A stretch of DNA of 64,000 nucleotides from JBLHKT01 sp043101615. Lineage in GTDB: Bacteria > Planctomycetota > Phycisphaerae > Phycisphaerales > UBA1924. A program made the translations under genes and the position numbers. Shown in pieces: positions 46,769-55,522 of the stretch (the stretch's first letter is position 1; each line of letters starts with the position of its first letter). The notes beneath the pieces were generated by a model. It worked only from the letters and a program-made list of their open reading frames with translations, was not told the DNA's origin and did no database searches. The stretch is from positions 1 to 64,000 of the forward strand of contig JBICID010000043.1 of the NCBI GenBank assembly GCA_043101615.1, in the 5' to 3' direction.

Positions 46769-47227
46769 GTGCCACGCGTGCGACGCACAACCACGCCCGA
46801 CGTCCGGCTCGATCTGGCCCCGCTGATCGACGTGGTGTTCCTGCTCCTCACGTTCTTCCTCTTCGCGATGCTGCTCATGGTGCGGGCCGACGCCCTGGAC
46901 CTGCGCCTGCCCGGCGTCGCCCAGGGCACGCCCGCCACGCCCTCCGACCCCCTCCGACTCACGCTGTCCGCCGACGGCTCGCTCCTGCTCAACGCCGAAC
47001 CGGTCGAGCGGGCCGACCTGGCCGACGCCATCGCCGCGCAGCGCGAACGCTCTGGCAACCCCGAGCAGCCCGTCCTGCTCGCCGTGGACGAACGCTGCGA
47101 GTCCGGGCGACTCATCGGCGTCATCGACACGCTCACCGGGGCCGGCATCACCGAGTTCTCGGTGCTCGGCACGCCAGTGCCCGCGGGAGCGGGCCGAGCA
47201 GGAGGCCAGCCGGGGGGCGGGTCGTGA
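46769..47227 (+). CDS. exbD: ExbD/TolR-family energy-transduction protein
   Basis: The 152-residue protein has one N-terminal membrane helix carrying the essential Asp (LAPLIDVVFLLLTFFL) and a periplasmic domain with the usual VLLAVDERCESGRLIGVIDTLTGAGI. It would work with an ExbB/TolQ channel, but none is encoded next to it. The start is GTG 46769, six bases after TACAAT. The stop overlaps the next gene (GTGA), so exbD, the Pro-rich TonB-like protein and the 176-residue secreted protein appear to form one operon. Confidence 0.9.
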   Translation: MPRVRRTTTPDVRLDLAPLIDVVFLLLTFFLFAMLLMVRADALDLRLPGVAQGTPATPSDPLRLTLSADGSLLLNAEPVERADLADAIAAQRERSGNPEQPVLLAVDERCESGRLIGVIDTLTGAGITEFSVLGTPVPAGAGRAGGQPGGGS

Positions 47228-48240
47228 TCGCGTCCGATGCCATGCGTGTGTCGAGACCCTGGCTCGTCGCGGGCGGGCTCTGCTCGCTGCTGGCCCACGC
47301 CTCGCTCGGGGTTCTGGTCGCGGCAGTCCCGGAGACCACGCTCGCAGAGCGAGCCGCAGACGGGGCCGACCCCGACCGCCCGGAGCCGCCCCGCCCGCGA
47401 CTGGGCATCGAGCGCTCCAGCGTCGCCACGCTCAACTGGCTCGGCTTCGAGGACCCCACCGAGCACGCGACCCCCAACCCGTTCGAGCTCGACCAGGCAG
47501 CCCTGACCCGCAACCCCTCGCCCGAGGCCCCGATCGAGGAGACGCCCTCCCCGGGGGCCAGCAGCGCGTCGGCGCCCTCCCAGCCCGTCCAGACCCCGCC
47601 CCTGCCCGAGGCCCTGGCCCGGGCCAACCCGGACGCGCCAGAGGCCGCGCCGGGAGAGGCCCCCGTGCTGCTCCCCCCGCCCAGCACCGCCGACACCGCG
47701 ACCGACGAGATCGATCCCGCCCAGCTCGAGACCAGCCGCAGCCTCACGCCGGAACCCGCCGAACGGACGCCCTCCAGCGAGCCCACGCCAGCCGAGACCC
47801 CCTCCACCGACCCGCCCGCCGCGACCACACCCCCGGCCCCGGGCGAACTGGACGACCGCGACGCCGACCCCGTCTCACGCGAGGTCTCGCTGACCTTCGA
47901 CCGCATGGGCCGGCCCGCGGCGGGCGAGGGCATCGAGATCCAGACCGTGCGCCTCGACTCGCGCGAGAAGGCCGCACGCTTCCTGGTGCTCTCGCTCAAA
48001 GACCCGGTCTTCGAGATCGAGTTCAGGAAGCAGGAGGAGGGGCCCGCCACCGTCGCGCGGGCCGACTTCCTCTCGGTCAAGCAGCCGAGCGGCGAGTACC
48101 AGACCAGAAGCACCGGCAACGCCGATATCGACCGGATCCTCCGCCTGAACGTCTACCGCTGGACCGCGACGGGCGAGGCCTTCGAGCCGCTTGAGGTCGG
48201 CGACTCGGTCACCATCAAGCTCAGCCTGCAACTCCGATGA
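47224..48240 (+). CDS. Proline-rich TonB-like membrane-anchored protein
   Basis: The 338-residue product has an N-terminal hydrophobic anchor (WLVAGGLCSLLAHASLGVLVAA), a spacer of about 170 residues rich in Pro, Glu, Ala and Thr, and a folded C-terminal domain of about 110 residues (from VSREVSLTFDRMG). This is the layout of TonB/TolA-type proteins, and it overlaps exbD by four bases, which supports that role. The C-terminal sequence does not show a recognisable TonB motif. The start is GTG 47224; the stop overlaps the next ATG (ATGA). Confidence 0.65.
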   Translation: MIASDAMRVSRPWLVAGGLCSLLAHASLGVLVAAVPETTLAERAADGADPDRPEPPRPRLGIERSSVATLNWLGFEDPTEHATPNPFELDQAALTRNPSPEAPIEETPSPGASSASAPSQPVQTPPLPEALARANPDAPEAAPGEAPVLLPPPSTADTATDEIDPAQLETSRSLTPEPAERTPSSEPTPAETPSTDPPAATTPPAPGELDDRDADPVSREVSLTFDRMGRPAAGEGIEIQTVRLDSREKAARFLVLSLKDPVFEIEFRKQEEGPATVARADFLSVKQPSGEYQTRSTGNADIDRILRLNVYRWTATGEAFEPLEVGDSVTIKLSLQLR

Positions 48241-48767
48241 TCTCCGCCGCCCTCATCGCCTGCCTCCTCGCCCAGCCGGCCCCCCCCGGATGGACGCCCA
48301 TCGACCCCGCCACCGCCGACGCCGACCCGCTCGCGGCCTCGTCGCGCCTGCTCCCGGCTGACCTGCGCACACCCACCGACTTCGACCGCGTCTACCGCCT
48401 CCCGACCGTGACCGGGCCGGAGCTGTTCGCCAGGATCGACCGAGGCCTCACAGCCGTCTTCCAGCGGTCGGACTATCGCCCGTCCGGTGCGTCCGTCCCC
48501 GCCGGGACGACCTGGTACATCGGACCGCTGCCCGAGGGGCTGCTCGCACCGCGCATCGGGGCGGGCCATTCCGACCTCGCGGCCCGATCGCGCGAACGCG
48601 CCGTCGAGCACCTGCGCGTCGCCGACCGCCCCAAGCCCGACCGGGCCCTCCCGGGCGAGCCCGCGACCGTTGCCACGTCGAGCCACCCGGCGATGCCGTG
48701 GGAGGGCGAGCTGCACCGGCGTGCCCGCGTGCGCGAGCTGCTGCACCAAGCCGCGCGTACACGCTGA
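48237..48767 (+). CDS. Small secreted protein of unknown function in the exbD operon
   Basis: I do not recognise this 176-residue protein. It has a short signal-like N-terminus (MISAALIACLLAQPAPP) and an Arg/Pro/Ala-rich body with no cysteines after the signal. It begins inside the stop codon of the TonB-like gene (ATGA). It ends convergent to floA with an 82-base gap containing a 7-bp inverted repeat (CGGCGGT and ACCGCCG) but no T-run. A periplasmic partner of the TonB-like protein is possible. Confidence 0.55.
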   Translation: MISAALIACLLAQPAPPGWTPIDPATADADPLAASSRLLPADLRTPTDFDRVYRLPTVTGPELFARIDRGLTAVFQRSDYRPSGASVPAGTTWYIGPLPEGLLAPRIGAGHSDLAARSRERAVEHLRVADRPKPDRALPGEPATVATSSHPAMPWEGELHRRARVRELLHQAARTR

Positions 48768-48849
48768 CCGCCACACCCCCGGCGGTTGCCGGAAAGCCAC
48801 CGCCGAAGGAGCCCGGACAAAGGATGGGAAACAGTGAGGGGTGGGGGGG

Positions 48850-49863
48850 TCAGATCTCGCTGGTGCCCTGCTCGTCGTTCTTGGGCCCGGCGATGGAGTC
48901 GCGCATGGACGTGTCCGCGTTGATGTTCTTCATGCGGTAGTAGTCCATGATGCCCAGGTTCCCCGAGCGGAACGCCTCGGCCATCGCCTTGGGCACCTCC
49001 GCCTCGGCCAGCACCACCAGCGCCCGGTTCTTCTGCGCCTCGGCCTGGTGCTCCTGCTCGAGGGCGACCGCCATCGCGCGGCGCTGCTCGGCCTCGGCCT
49101 GGAAGCGACGCTTGTCCGCCTCGGCCTGGTCCGCCTGCAGCTTGGCGCCGATGTTGTCCCCCACGTCAACGTCCGCGATGTCGATCGACAGGATCTCGAA
49201 CGCCGTGCCCGCGTCCAGCCCGCGGTCGATCACCGCCTTGGAGATGTTGTCCGGGTTCTCGAGCACCTTCTTGTGGCTCTCCGCCGAGCCGATGCTCGAC
49301 ACGATGCCCTCGCCCACACGCGCGATCACCGTCTCCTCGGTCGCGCCGCCCACCAGCCGGGCCAGGTTGGTCCGCACCGTCACACGCGCCCGGGCCTTGA
49401 GCTGGATGCCGTCCTTCGCGACCGCGTCGATCGTCGGACGCCCCAGGTTCGGGTTCGGGCAGTCGATCACCTTCGGGTTCACGCTCGTGTTCACCGCGTC
49501 GAGGATGTCGCGCCCCGCCAGGTCGATCGCGCACGCCGTGTTCCAGTCCAGCTCGATCTTGGCCTTGTCGGCCGCGATCAGGGCGTTCACCACGTTGATC
49601 ACACGCCCGCCCGCCAGGAAGTGCGTCTCCAGCTCGTTGGTCGAGATGTCCAGGCCCGCCTTCACCGCCCGGATGCGGCTCAGCACCACCGTGCGGATGT
49701 CCACCTTCCGGAACCGCATCGCCACGATGTCGAACAGGCCGACCCGCGCGTTGGAGAGCAGCGCCTGGAACCAGAGGCTGATGAACTGGCCGACGACAAG
49801 GAAGATCCCCAGCACGATGATCGCGCCGACAACCGCAATACCGATCCAGACTCCAGGGGGCAT
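48850..49863 (-). CDS. floA: Flotillin-like protein FloA
   Basis: The 337-residue membrane-scaffold protein has an N-terminal hairpin helix (VWIGIAVVGAIIVLGIFLVVGQFISLWFQAL), a PHB/SPFH domain with LKARARVTVRTNLARLVGGATEETV, and a long Ala/Glu-rich coiled coil (QADQAEADKRRFQAEAEQRRAM). The length matches FloA. AGGAG lies upstream of ATG 49863, and TAGACT at 49912-49907 may be a promoter of its own. It is last in a three-gene set with two NfeD-type genes, a pairing known in many bacteria for membrane microdomain organisation. Confidence 0.93.
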   Translation of the reverse strand: MPPGVWIGIAVVGAIIVLGIFLVVGQFISLWFQALLSNARVGLFDIVAMRFRKVDIRTVVLSRIRAVKAGLDISTNELETHFLAGGRVINVVNALIAADKAKIELDWNTACAIDLAGRDILDAVNTSVNPKVIDCPNPNLGRPTIDAVAKDGIQLKARARVTVRTNLARLVGGATEETVIARVGEGIVSSIGSAESHKKVLENPDNISKAVIDRGLDAGTAFEILSIDIADVDVGDNIGAKLQADQAEADKRRFQAEAEQRRAMAVALEQEHQAEAQKNRALVVLAEAEVPKAMAEAFRSGNLGIMDYYRMKNINADTSMRDSIAGPKNDEQGTSEI

Positions 49864-49944
49864 GCCCGCTCCTTCCGCCGGGGCTCCGCCCGGTCACTCA
49901 GGCCTGAGTCTACACCCCCACAGGCGCCCCCGCAGTCGCCGGGC

Positions 49945-50442
49945 TCACACCGCCCGCACCCGGATCGATCGCCGGCTCGCAGACACCACCCGGATCGGCG
50001 TCCCCGTCTCCAGGATGCCCCCCTCCGCGTGCACCTCGTAACGCTCGCCCTCGATCAGCGCCTCGCCCACCGGGCGACACGCCGTCAGCGTCCTGCCCTC
50101 CGCCCCCACCAGCGACGCGATCGCCTCGGCCTCGTCGCGCTCCCGCTGCAGACGGGCGGCACGCTCCTCCTCAGTCTCCGCCCCGATCAGGCGTTGCCCG
50201 AACGGCGTCTCCGGAAGCAGGTTCATCGCCCCGAAGAACGCCACCGGCCCGAGCACGATCACGCTCACCAGCCCGGTCACCCCCCACGCCACGCTGTGGT
50301 TGAACAGGATCACCACACCCGCCACCGCGCTGATCGCGGACAGCACCGCGATCAGGCCCCCCGACGGCACGAACGCCTCGGCCACCAGCAGCAGCAGCGA
50401 GGCGCCCAGCAGCGCGATCCCGATGTACAGCATCGATTCCAT
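49945..50442 (-). CDS. Short NfeD-type membrane protein
   Basis: The 165-residue protein has about three N-terminal membrane segments (MLYIGIALLGASLLLLVAEAFVPSGG and two more) followed by an OB-fold-like C-terminal domain with GAEGRTLTACRPVGEALIEGERYEV. This is the NfeD soluble-domain form without the protease. ATG 50442 follows GGGGAGG near the stop of the longer NfeD gene, seven bases upstream. It lies between the protease form and floA. Confidence 0.85.
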   Translation of the reverse strand: MESMLYIGIALLGASLLLLVAEAFVPSGGLIAVLSAISAVAGVVILFNHSVAWGVTGLVSVIVLGPVAFFGAMNLLPETPFGQRLIGAETEEERAARLQRERDEAEAIASLVGAEGRTLTACRPVGEALIEGERYEVHAEGGILETGTPIRVVSASRRSIRVRAV

Positions 50443-50449
50443 GCGGCGC

Positions 50450-52369
50450 CTACGCCTCCCCGCCCGGCGAGCGCTCCACCACCACGCGCATCCCCTCGAC
50501 ACGCACCACCCGCACACGCTCGCCCTTGCTGATGTATCCCAGGTCGCTCACCACGTCCACCAGCTCGTCGTTGATCAGCGCGTTCCCGCTCGGACGCAGC
50601 GCCGTGCTCGCCACGCCCTCGTCACCGACCGCGAACCGGTCGTGCTCCGGCTCGCGCAGCGCGCCCAGCATCGCGTCACGCTCGCTCGACTCCCGCTGCT
50701 CGCCCGAGACGCTCGTCAGCACCAGTCGGTTCAGGATCGGGAAGGTCTCGAAGCGCTTGGCCGTGAAGTACAGCCCGATGAACGCCGTCACCCCCGCCAG
50801 CAGCACCGTGATCAGCCCCGTCACCATCCCCTCGGTCGCCGACGGGTCGCCCGGGAACGTCGGCCCCTTGGGCACGAACGTCCCCACCAGCCCCGCGAAC
50901 AGCGACAGCACCCCCAGCACCCCGAACAGCCCGAACCCCGGCAGCACGAAGATCTCCGCCGCCAGGCAGCACAGCCCGCCCACGATCGCCGCGACCTCCC
51001 ACCAGCCCGCCATCCCCACGATCATCGGCGGGGCCATCAGCCCGATCACGGCCCCCACCCACGCCACCGTCGGGAAGACCAGCCCCGGGCTCAGGAGATC
51101 GATCGCGAACCCGAGCAGCAGCACCGCGATCAGCACGAACTTCACCGGCATGCTCGACAGGAACCGGGCGAAATGCTCGAACCCGCTCATCTCGCTCCGC
51201 ACCAGCTCCGCACCGCCGAAGAACGCGCTGAGCTCCTCCTCGCTCGTCACCGTCTCGCTCGCCAGACCGTACCGCACCGCGTCCTCGGTCCGCAGGATCA
51301 CCGCCGCCGTCCCGTCGGTCAGGTACCCCGCCAGCCGGTACTCCGAACGCTCGTCGTCGCTCATCGCCACGAAGTTGGGGCGGCGGCTGGGCACCTCGAT
51401 ACGCAAGTCCGTCCGCTCGGCGCTGTTGATCTCGCGCTCCACGTCACGCAGCATCTCGCTGGCCGGGATGTACTCGTACCGCTCGCCCTCGGCCTGCGAC
51501 GGATCGTCCGCCGCCCCCCCGTCCTCCACCGGCGAGGGCCCGCCCACCGACTCCCCAGGTCGGACCACCGGCCCCTCGTCGGTCGCCTCGTAGCGACCGC
51601 CGGTCACACCGGAGAGCTCCGGCGTCCCGCGCGGCGGCTCGGTCCCGAAGATCAGCCGGTATTCCCGCTCCCCGATCGCGGTGTACTCGCCGGTCTGTCC
51701 CCGCTCGACCAGCCACAGCTCCACCCCGTCGATCACCATCGCCTGCACCAGCGACTCGTCGTACCCGTTGCGCCGGGCCGAATCGACCACCTCGCGCACG
51801 ATTACCGACAGGATCTTGGTCCGCTCGGTCGCGGTGGGGGCCCGCAGGCCGCCCCGCCCCTGCTGCTGGTTGAACTCCGGGATCACCTGGAACGCGTCCC
51901 CGATCGCCCCAGGATCACCCATCACGATCCGCGCGCACGCCAGCGCCACCACCGCGCCGCCCGAATACGCGTCCGGGCGCACCCACGCGACGGAGTTGGA
52001 GATGCTGGAACCCTTGATCGAGTTGGCGATCTCCAGCGTCGCCCCCACCTCGCCCCCGGGCGTGTCCAGCTCGATCACAAAGGCGTCGGCCCCGGCCTCC
52101 TCGGCCTCCTTGATCCGGCGGTCGATGCTCACCGCGGTCCAGCGGTCGATCTCGCCCTCCAGCGGGATCACCACCGCACGCTTGGCAGGGCGGGTCACCA
52201 GCGACGGCCCGCCCGCCTGGTCCCGCGCCGTGCCGGACTGGCCCGCCGGGGGGGGGGCCGGGGAGGGAGGCGGGGTCCAGCCGCCCGAGGCAAGCACCGC
52301 CGCGCACAGCAGCAGCACCCACCGACGCACGCCAAGGCCGTCACGAATGGTTCTCAGGACTCCGTTCAC
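50450..52369 (-). CDS. NfeD/ClpP-class membrane serine protease
   Basis: The 639-residue protein combines a signal peptide, a ClpP-class domain (VIPLEGEIDRWTAVSIDRRI, ELDTPGGEV, then VRPDAYSGGAVVALAC with the candidate catalytic Ser; a Lys in TKILSVIVREV is the likely dyad partner), about five membrane spans and a C-terminal OB-like NfeD domain. It is the long NfeD form associated with flotillin/stomatin. The start is GTG 52369, six bases after TATACT, indicating a leaderless mRNA. It heads the nfeD-nfeD-floA operon. Confidence 0.88.
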   Translation of the reverse strand: MNGVLRTIRDGLGVRRWVLLLCAAVLASGGWTPPPSPAPPPAGQSGTARDQAGGPSLVTRPAKRAVVIPLEGEIDRWTAVSIDRRIKEAEEAGADAFVIELDTPGGEVGATLEIANSIKGSSISNSVAWVRPDAYSGGAVVALACARIVMGDPGAIGDAFQVIPEFNQQQGRGGLRAPTATERTKILSVIVREVVDSARRNGYDESLVQAMVIDGVELWLVERGQTGEYTAIGEREYRLIFGTEPPRGTPELSGVTGGRYEATDEGPVVRPGESVGGPSPVEDGGAADDPSQAEGERYEYIPASEMLRDVEREINSAERTDLRIEVPSRRPNFVAMSDDERSEYRLAGYLTDGTAAVILRTEDAVRYGLASETVTSEEELSAFFGGAELVRSEMSGFEHFARFLSSMPVKFVLIAVLLLGFAIDLLSPGLVFPTVAWVGAVIGLMAPPMIVGMAGWWEVAAIVGGLCCLAAEIFVLPGFGLFGVLGVLSLFAGLVGTFVPKGPTFPGDPSATEGMVTGLITVLLAGVTAFIGLYFTAKRFETFPILNRLVLTSVSGEQRESSERDAMLGALREPEHDRFAVGDEGVASTALRPSGNALINDELVDVVSDLGYISKGERVRVVRVEGMRVVVERSPGGEA

Positions 52370-52375
52370 CGCAGG

Positions 52376-52404
52376 AGTATAGAAACCGCCCGGACCTCAG
52401 GTTC
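52376..52404 (-). promoter_or_regulatory. Promoter of the nfeD-floA operon (leaderless type)
   Basis: On the minus strand GAACCT (52404-52399), 17 bases, TATACT (52381-52376), then six bases to GTG 52369. The -35 part lies inside the 3' end of the Nudix gene. Confidence 0.6.
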
Positions 52405-52957
52405 CGGGCTCTTCCTGCTCCACGGTCCAGCGCAGCTCGTCCCCCCGGCAGTCGATGTGCAGGCTGAAGAAGCCCGGACGCCCGCCCTCGCTCACAGCCT
52501 CGTGCTTCCTGATCATGGGCCAGATGATCTCCCGGTCGGTCTGCGGCAGCGGGAGCGTCTCGATCTCCTCGGGCGGGTGCCAGCGAAGCTCACCCTCGTC
52601 CATCGGCCCCGTCTCAACGTCCACCGCCCCCAGCACCCGGTAGTAGAACAGCAGCCAGTGCCCGGCGCCCTCGAACGCCGTCTCCGCGATCAGCCCGCCC
52701 AGGTGGATCCGCCCGATGGGCACGTGGATGCCCGCCTCCTCGCGGATCTCGCGTTGTGCACACTGCACCGGGCTTTCCCCCAGCGCCATCTCAAGCTTTC
52801 CACCGATCGGGCTGCACAGACCCTGATTGGGGGCTTTCCGCCGATGCAGCAGCAGCACGCGACCCTGAGAGTCGCGCAAGTCGCACAAGCAGGCCAACTT
52901 GTACGGCAACGGATCGCCCGCTTCCAGGCCCGGCAGGATGTTCGCGGCGTCGCTCAT
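52397..52957 (-). CDS. Nudix hydrolase
   Basis: The 186-residue pyrophosphohydrolase has a Nudix box GGKLEMALGESPVQCAQREIREEAG, complete in its REIREE helix but with two extra residues between GGKLE and LGES compared with the usual GGxxExGES. The N-terminus LACLCDLRDSQGRVLLLHRRKAPNQG resembles MutT-type enzymes acting on oxidised nucleotides. The substrate cannot be told. ATG 52957 lies eight bases after TAGGGT. It is divergent from murC across 79 bases. Confidence 0.85.
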   Translation of the reverse strand: MSDAANILPGLEAGDPLPYKLACLCDLRDSQGRVLLLHRRKAPNQGLCSPIGGKLEMALGESPVQCAQREIREEAGIHVPIGRIHLGGLIAETAFEGAGHWLLFYYRVLGAVDVETGPMDEGELRWHPPEEIETLPLPQTDREIIWPMIRKHEAVSEGGRPGFFSLHIDCRGDELRWTVEQEEPGT

Positions 52958-53001
52958 GGGCCACAACCCTAGCCCCCCCGCCACATCACCGCCCGAGTTC
53001 A

Positions 53002-53030
53002 CGAACGACTCACCACGAGGCCGATACGCT
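53002..53030 (+). promoter_or_regulatory. Promoter of murC (leaderless type)
   Basis: CGAACG (53002-53007), 17 bases, TACGCT (53025-53030), then six bases to ATG 53037. This is nearly identical to the gdhA promoter match. Confidence 0.6.
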
Positions 53031-53036
53031 CTGGTC

Positions 53037-54578
53037 ATGCCCACCAGCCAGACGCGCACGGACGCCGCACGCACACCCACCGCGACACCACCCTTCGCGA
53101 TCGGCGGCGCACGCCCGCACCTGATCGGGATCGGGGGGTGCGGCATGTCCGCGCTGGCCCGCCTGCTCCACTCCACCGGCCTCGACGTCCAGGGCGTGGA
53201 CACCACCCCCTCGCCCACCACACACGCGCTCATCCGCGACGGCATCCCCACCGGCATCGACTCGCCCGACGCCTCACTGCCCGACGACCGCGACCTCGTC
53301 ATCGCCTCCGCCGCGGTGAAGCACGACCACCCGCACGTCCTCGCGGCCGCGCAGCGGGGCATCGACGTGCTCAGCTACCCCGAGGCCCTCGGACGCTGCA
53401 TGGCGGCCCGCACCGGCATCGCCATCGCCGGCACGCACGGCAAGTCCACCACCACCGCGATGCTCGGGTGCGCCCTCACCGACGCCGGCCTCGACCCCTC
53501 CGTTATCGTCGGCGCCACCTGCCGCCAGCTCCGGTCCGGCCCGCTCAACACCGCCGGCGAGGGCACGCCCACAGGCTTCCGCCTCGGATCCGGCGAGGTC
53601 CCGAGAGGGCCGCTGGCCGGACGCCCGGGCCTGCTGCTGGCCGAGGCGTGCGAGTTCAACCGCTCGTTCCACAACCTCCGCCCCACCATCGCCGTCATCA
53701 ACTCGGTCGAGGCCGACCACCTGGACATCTACGCCTCCCTCGATGAGATCATCGAGGCCTTCGCAGCCTTCGCCCGCCTGGTCCCAGGCAGGCGGGACGG
53801 CGGCGTGCTGCTGATCGCCCACGACGGGGCCCACCGCACCAAAGTCACCGCCGGGCTGGACTGCGACATCCGCACCTTCGGCTTCTCCCCCGCCGCCGAC
53901 TACCACGTCGAGTTCGACCCCGAGTCGCGCCGCGTCGCGGTCAACCACGAGGGCGAGCGCCTCGCGCAGTGGACCAACGCCATGCCAGGCGAGCACAACG
54001 CCATGAACGCCGCCACCGCCCTCATCACAGGGCACACCGCCGGAGCCGACCCCGAGACGCTCGCACGCTCGCTCGAGGCCTTCCGCGGGCTCGACCGGCG
54101 ACTCCAGTTCCTCGGCAAGCGCAACCACGTCCGCGTCTACGACGACTACGGGCACCACCCCACCGAGATCGACAAGACCCTCGCCGCGATCCGGCAGGCC
54201 GACGACCCCGCCCGCCACGGCGGGCGCCTCATCTGCGTCTTCCAGCCCCACCAGCACTCGCGGACACGCTTCCTGATGGAGGAGTTCGCGACGTCGTTCA
54301 GCGCCGCAGACATCGTCATCGTGCCCCATATCTACTTCGTCCGCGACTCGCAGATCGAGAAGACCAGGGTCTCCGCGGGTGACCTGGTCGACCGCCTCCG
54401 CCACAAGGGCGTGCAGGCGATGCACCTGTACCCGTTCGAGGCGATCGCCGAGCACCTCGAAGTGGTCACACGCCCCGGCGACCTCGTGATCGTCATGGGC
54501 GCCGGACCGGTCTGGCAGGTCGCCCACCAGTTCCTCGGGATCGGCGAGGCCGACTCGGCCGCCGAGCCCAAGCCATGA
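53037..54578 (+). CDS. murC: UDP-N-acetylmuramate-L-alanine ligase
   Basis: The 513-residue Mur ligase adds L-Ala to UDP-MurNAc in the cytoplasm. Features are the Rossmann start HLIGIGGCGMSALARLL, ATP loop AGTHGKSTTTAML, EACEFNRSFHNLRP, EADHLDIY, MPGEHNAMNAATAL and the C-terminal YDDYGHHPTEI and FQPHQHSR. The first 20 residues are a non-conserved Thr/Ala/Pro-rich extension. The start at ATG 53037 lies six bases after TACGCT. It is the first gene of the murC-murB-ddl-ftsQ-like run; murB overlaps its stop by four bases. Confidence 0.96.
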   Translation: MPTSQTRTDAARTPTATPPFAIGGARPHLIGIGGCGMSALARLLHSTGLDVQGVDTTPSPTTHALIRDGIPTGIDSPDASLPDDRDLVIASAAVKHDHPHVLAAAQRGIDVLSYPEALGRCMAARTGIAIAGTHGKSTTTAMLGCALTDAGLDPSVIVGATCRQLRSGPLNTAGEGTPTGFRLGSGEVPRGPLAGRPGLLLAEACEFNRSFHNLRPTIAVINSVEADHLDIYASLDEIIEAFAAFARLVPGRRDGGVLLIAHDGAHRTKVTAGLDCDIRTFGFSPAADYHVEFDPESRRVAVNHEGERLAQWTNAMPGEHNAMNAATALITGHTAGADPETLARSLEAFRGLDRRLQFLGKRNHVRVYDDYGHHPTEIDKTLAAIRQADDPARHGGRLICVFQPHQHSRTRFLMEEFATSFSAADIVIVPHIYFVRDSQIEKTRVSAGDLVDRLRHKGVQAMHLYPFEAIAEHLEVVTRPGDLVIVMGAGPVWQVAHQFLGIGEADSAAEPKP

Positions 54579-55522
54579 CCGCCCGCTCCCAGCATCTGGG
54601 CACGCTCGCCATCGAGCCGCACGCGCCGATCGAGACATGGTTCGGCATCGGCGGGCGGGCAGACCGCCTCGCGACGCCCGACTCCGCCGAGCAGCTCGCC
54701 GAGTGCCTCGACCTGGATCCCGCGTGCGTCGTCCTCGGCGATGGGGCCAACCTGCTGGTGGACGACACCGGCGTCTCGAACCTCGTGGTCTCGCTCCGGG
54801 CCGAGGCGTTCCGGTCGGTCGACATCGACGACGCCACCGGGCACGTCGTCGCCGGGGCCGGGGCCAAGCTCCCGCAGCTCATCACCGAGACCGTGCGCCG
54901 CGGGCTCTCCGGACTGCAGACGCTGGCGGGTATTCCGGCCAGCGTCGGCGGGGCGGTCCGCATGAACGCCGGCGGCGCCTTCGGCGCCATCGCCGACACC
55001 CTGGTCGGCGTCCACGCCCTCGACCGCGACGGGAACGCCTTCGACCTCGGCCCGGAGGACCTCAGCCTGGGCTACCGCCACTCCGGGCTCGAGCACCTGC
55101 TCATCACCTCCGCCGAGTTCCGGCTGGAACGCGGCGACCCCGCCTCGCTGAGGGACGAGCTCAAACGCTGCATGACGTACAAGAAGTCCACGCAGCCCCT
55201 CAAAGACGACTCCGCCGGGTGCGTCTTCAAGAACCCCACCCTCGACGCCCCCCTCACCCTCGACGACGAGCACCGATTCGAGCCGGGCGACCGCGTCTCC
55301 GCCGGGCTGCTGCTCGACCGGGCCGGGTGCAAGGGCCTGACCGTCCGCGGCGCAACCATCTCGGAGCACCACGCCAATTTCTTCGTCACCACGCCCGATG
55401 CCCGTGCCCGCGACCTGATCGAACTGATCGGGCTCGCGCAGCAGCGCGTCTTCGACGCCTACGGCGTCCGCCTGCGGCGCGAGGTGGTGATCTGGTCACG
55501 CGACCCGGAGATCCACGGATGA
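54575..55522 (+). CDS. murB: UDP-N-acetylenolpyruvoylglucosamine reductase
   Basis: The 315-residue FAD enzyme reduces UDP-GlcNAc-enolpyruvate to UDP-MurNAc. TWFGIGGRADRLATP, VVLGDGANLLVDD, GLQTLAGIPASVGGAVRMNAGG and the YRHSGL (catalytic Arg region) are present, with the late SAGCVFKNP (catalytic Ser) and ISEHHANFFV. The length and the YRHSG loop fit the type II MurB. It overlaps murC and ddl by four bases each. Confidence 0.95.
   Translation: MTARSQHLGTLAIEPHAPIETWFGIGGRADRLATPDSAEQLAECLDLDPACVVLGDGANLLVDDTGVSNLVVSLRAEAFRSVDIDDATGHVVAGAGAKLPQLITETVRRGLSGLQTLAGIPASVGGAVRMNAGGAFGAIADTLVGVHALDRDGNAFDLGPEDLSLGYRHSGLEHLLITSAEFRLERGDPASLRDELKRCMTYKKSTQPLKDDSAGCVFKNPTLDAPLTLDDEHRFEPGDRVSAGLLLDRAGCKGLTVRGATISEHHANFFVTTPDARARDLIELIGLAQQRVFDAYGVRLRREVVIWSRDPEIHG

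Noticed and set aside
48772..48808. CGGCGGT/ACCGCCG hairpin between the secreted-protein gene and floA
   Set aside because: A seven-base stem without a T-run on either strand; too weak to call.
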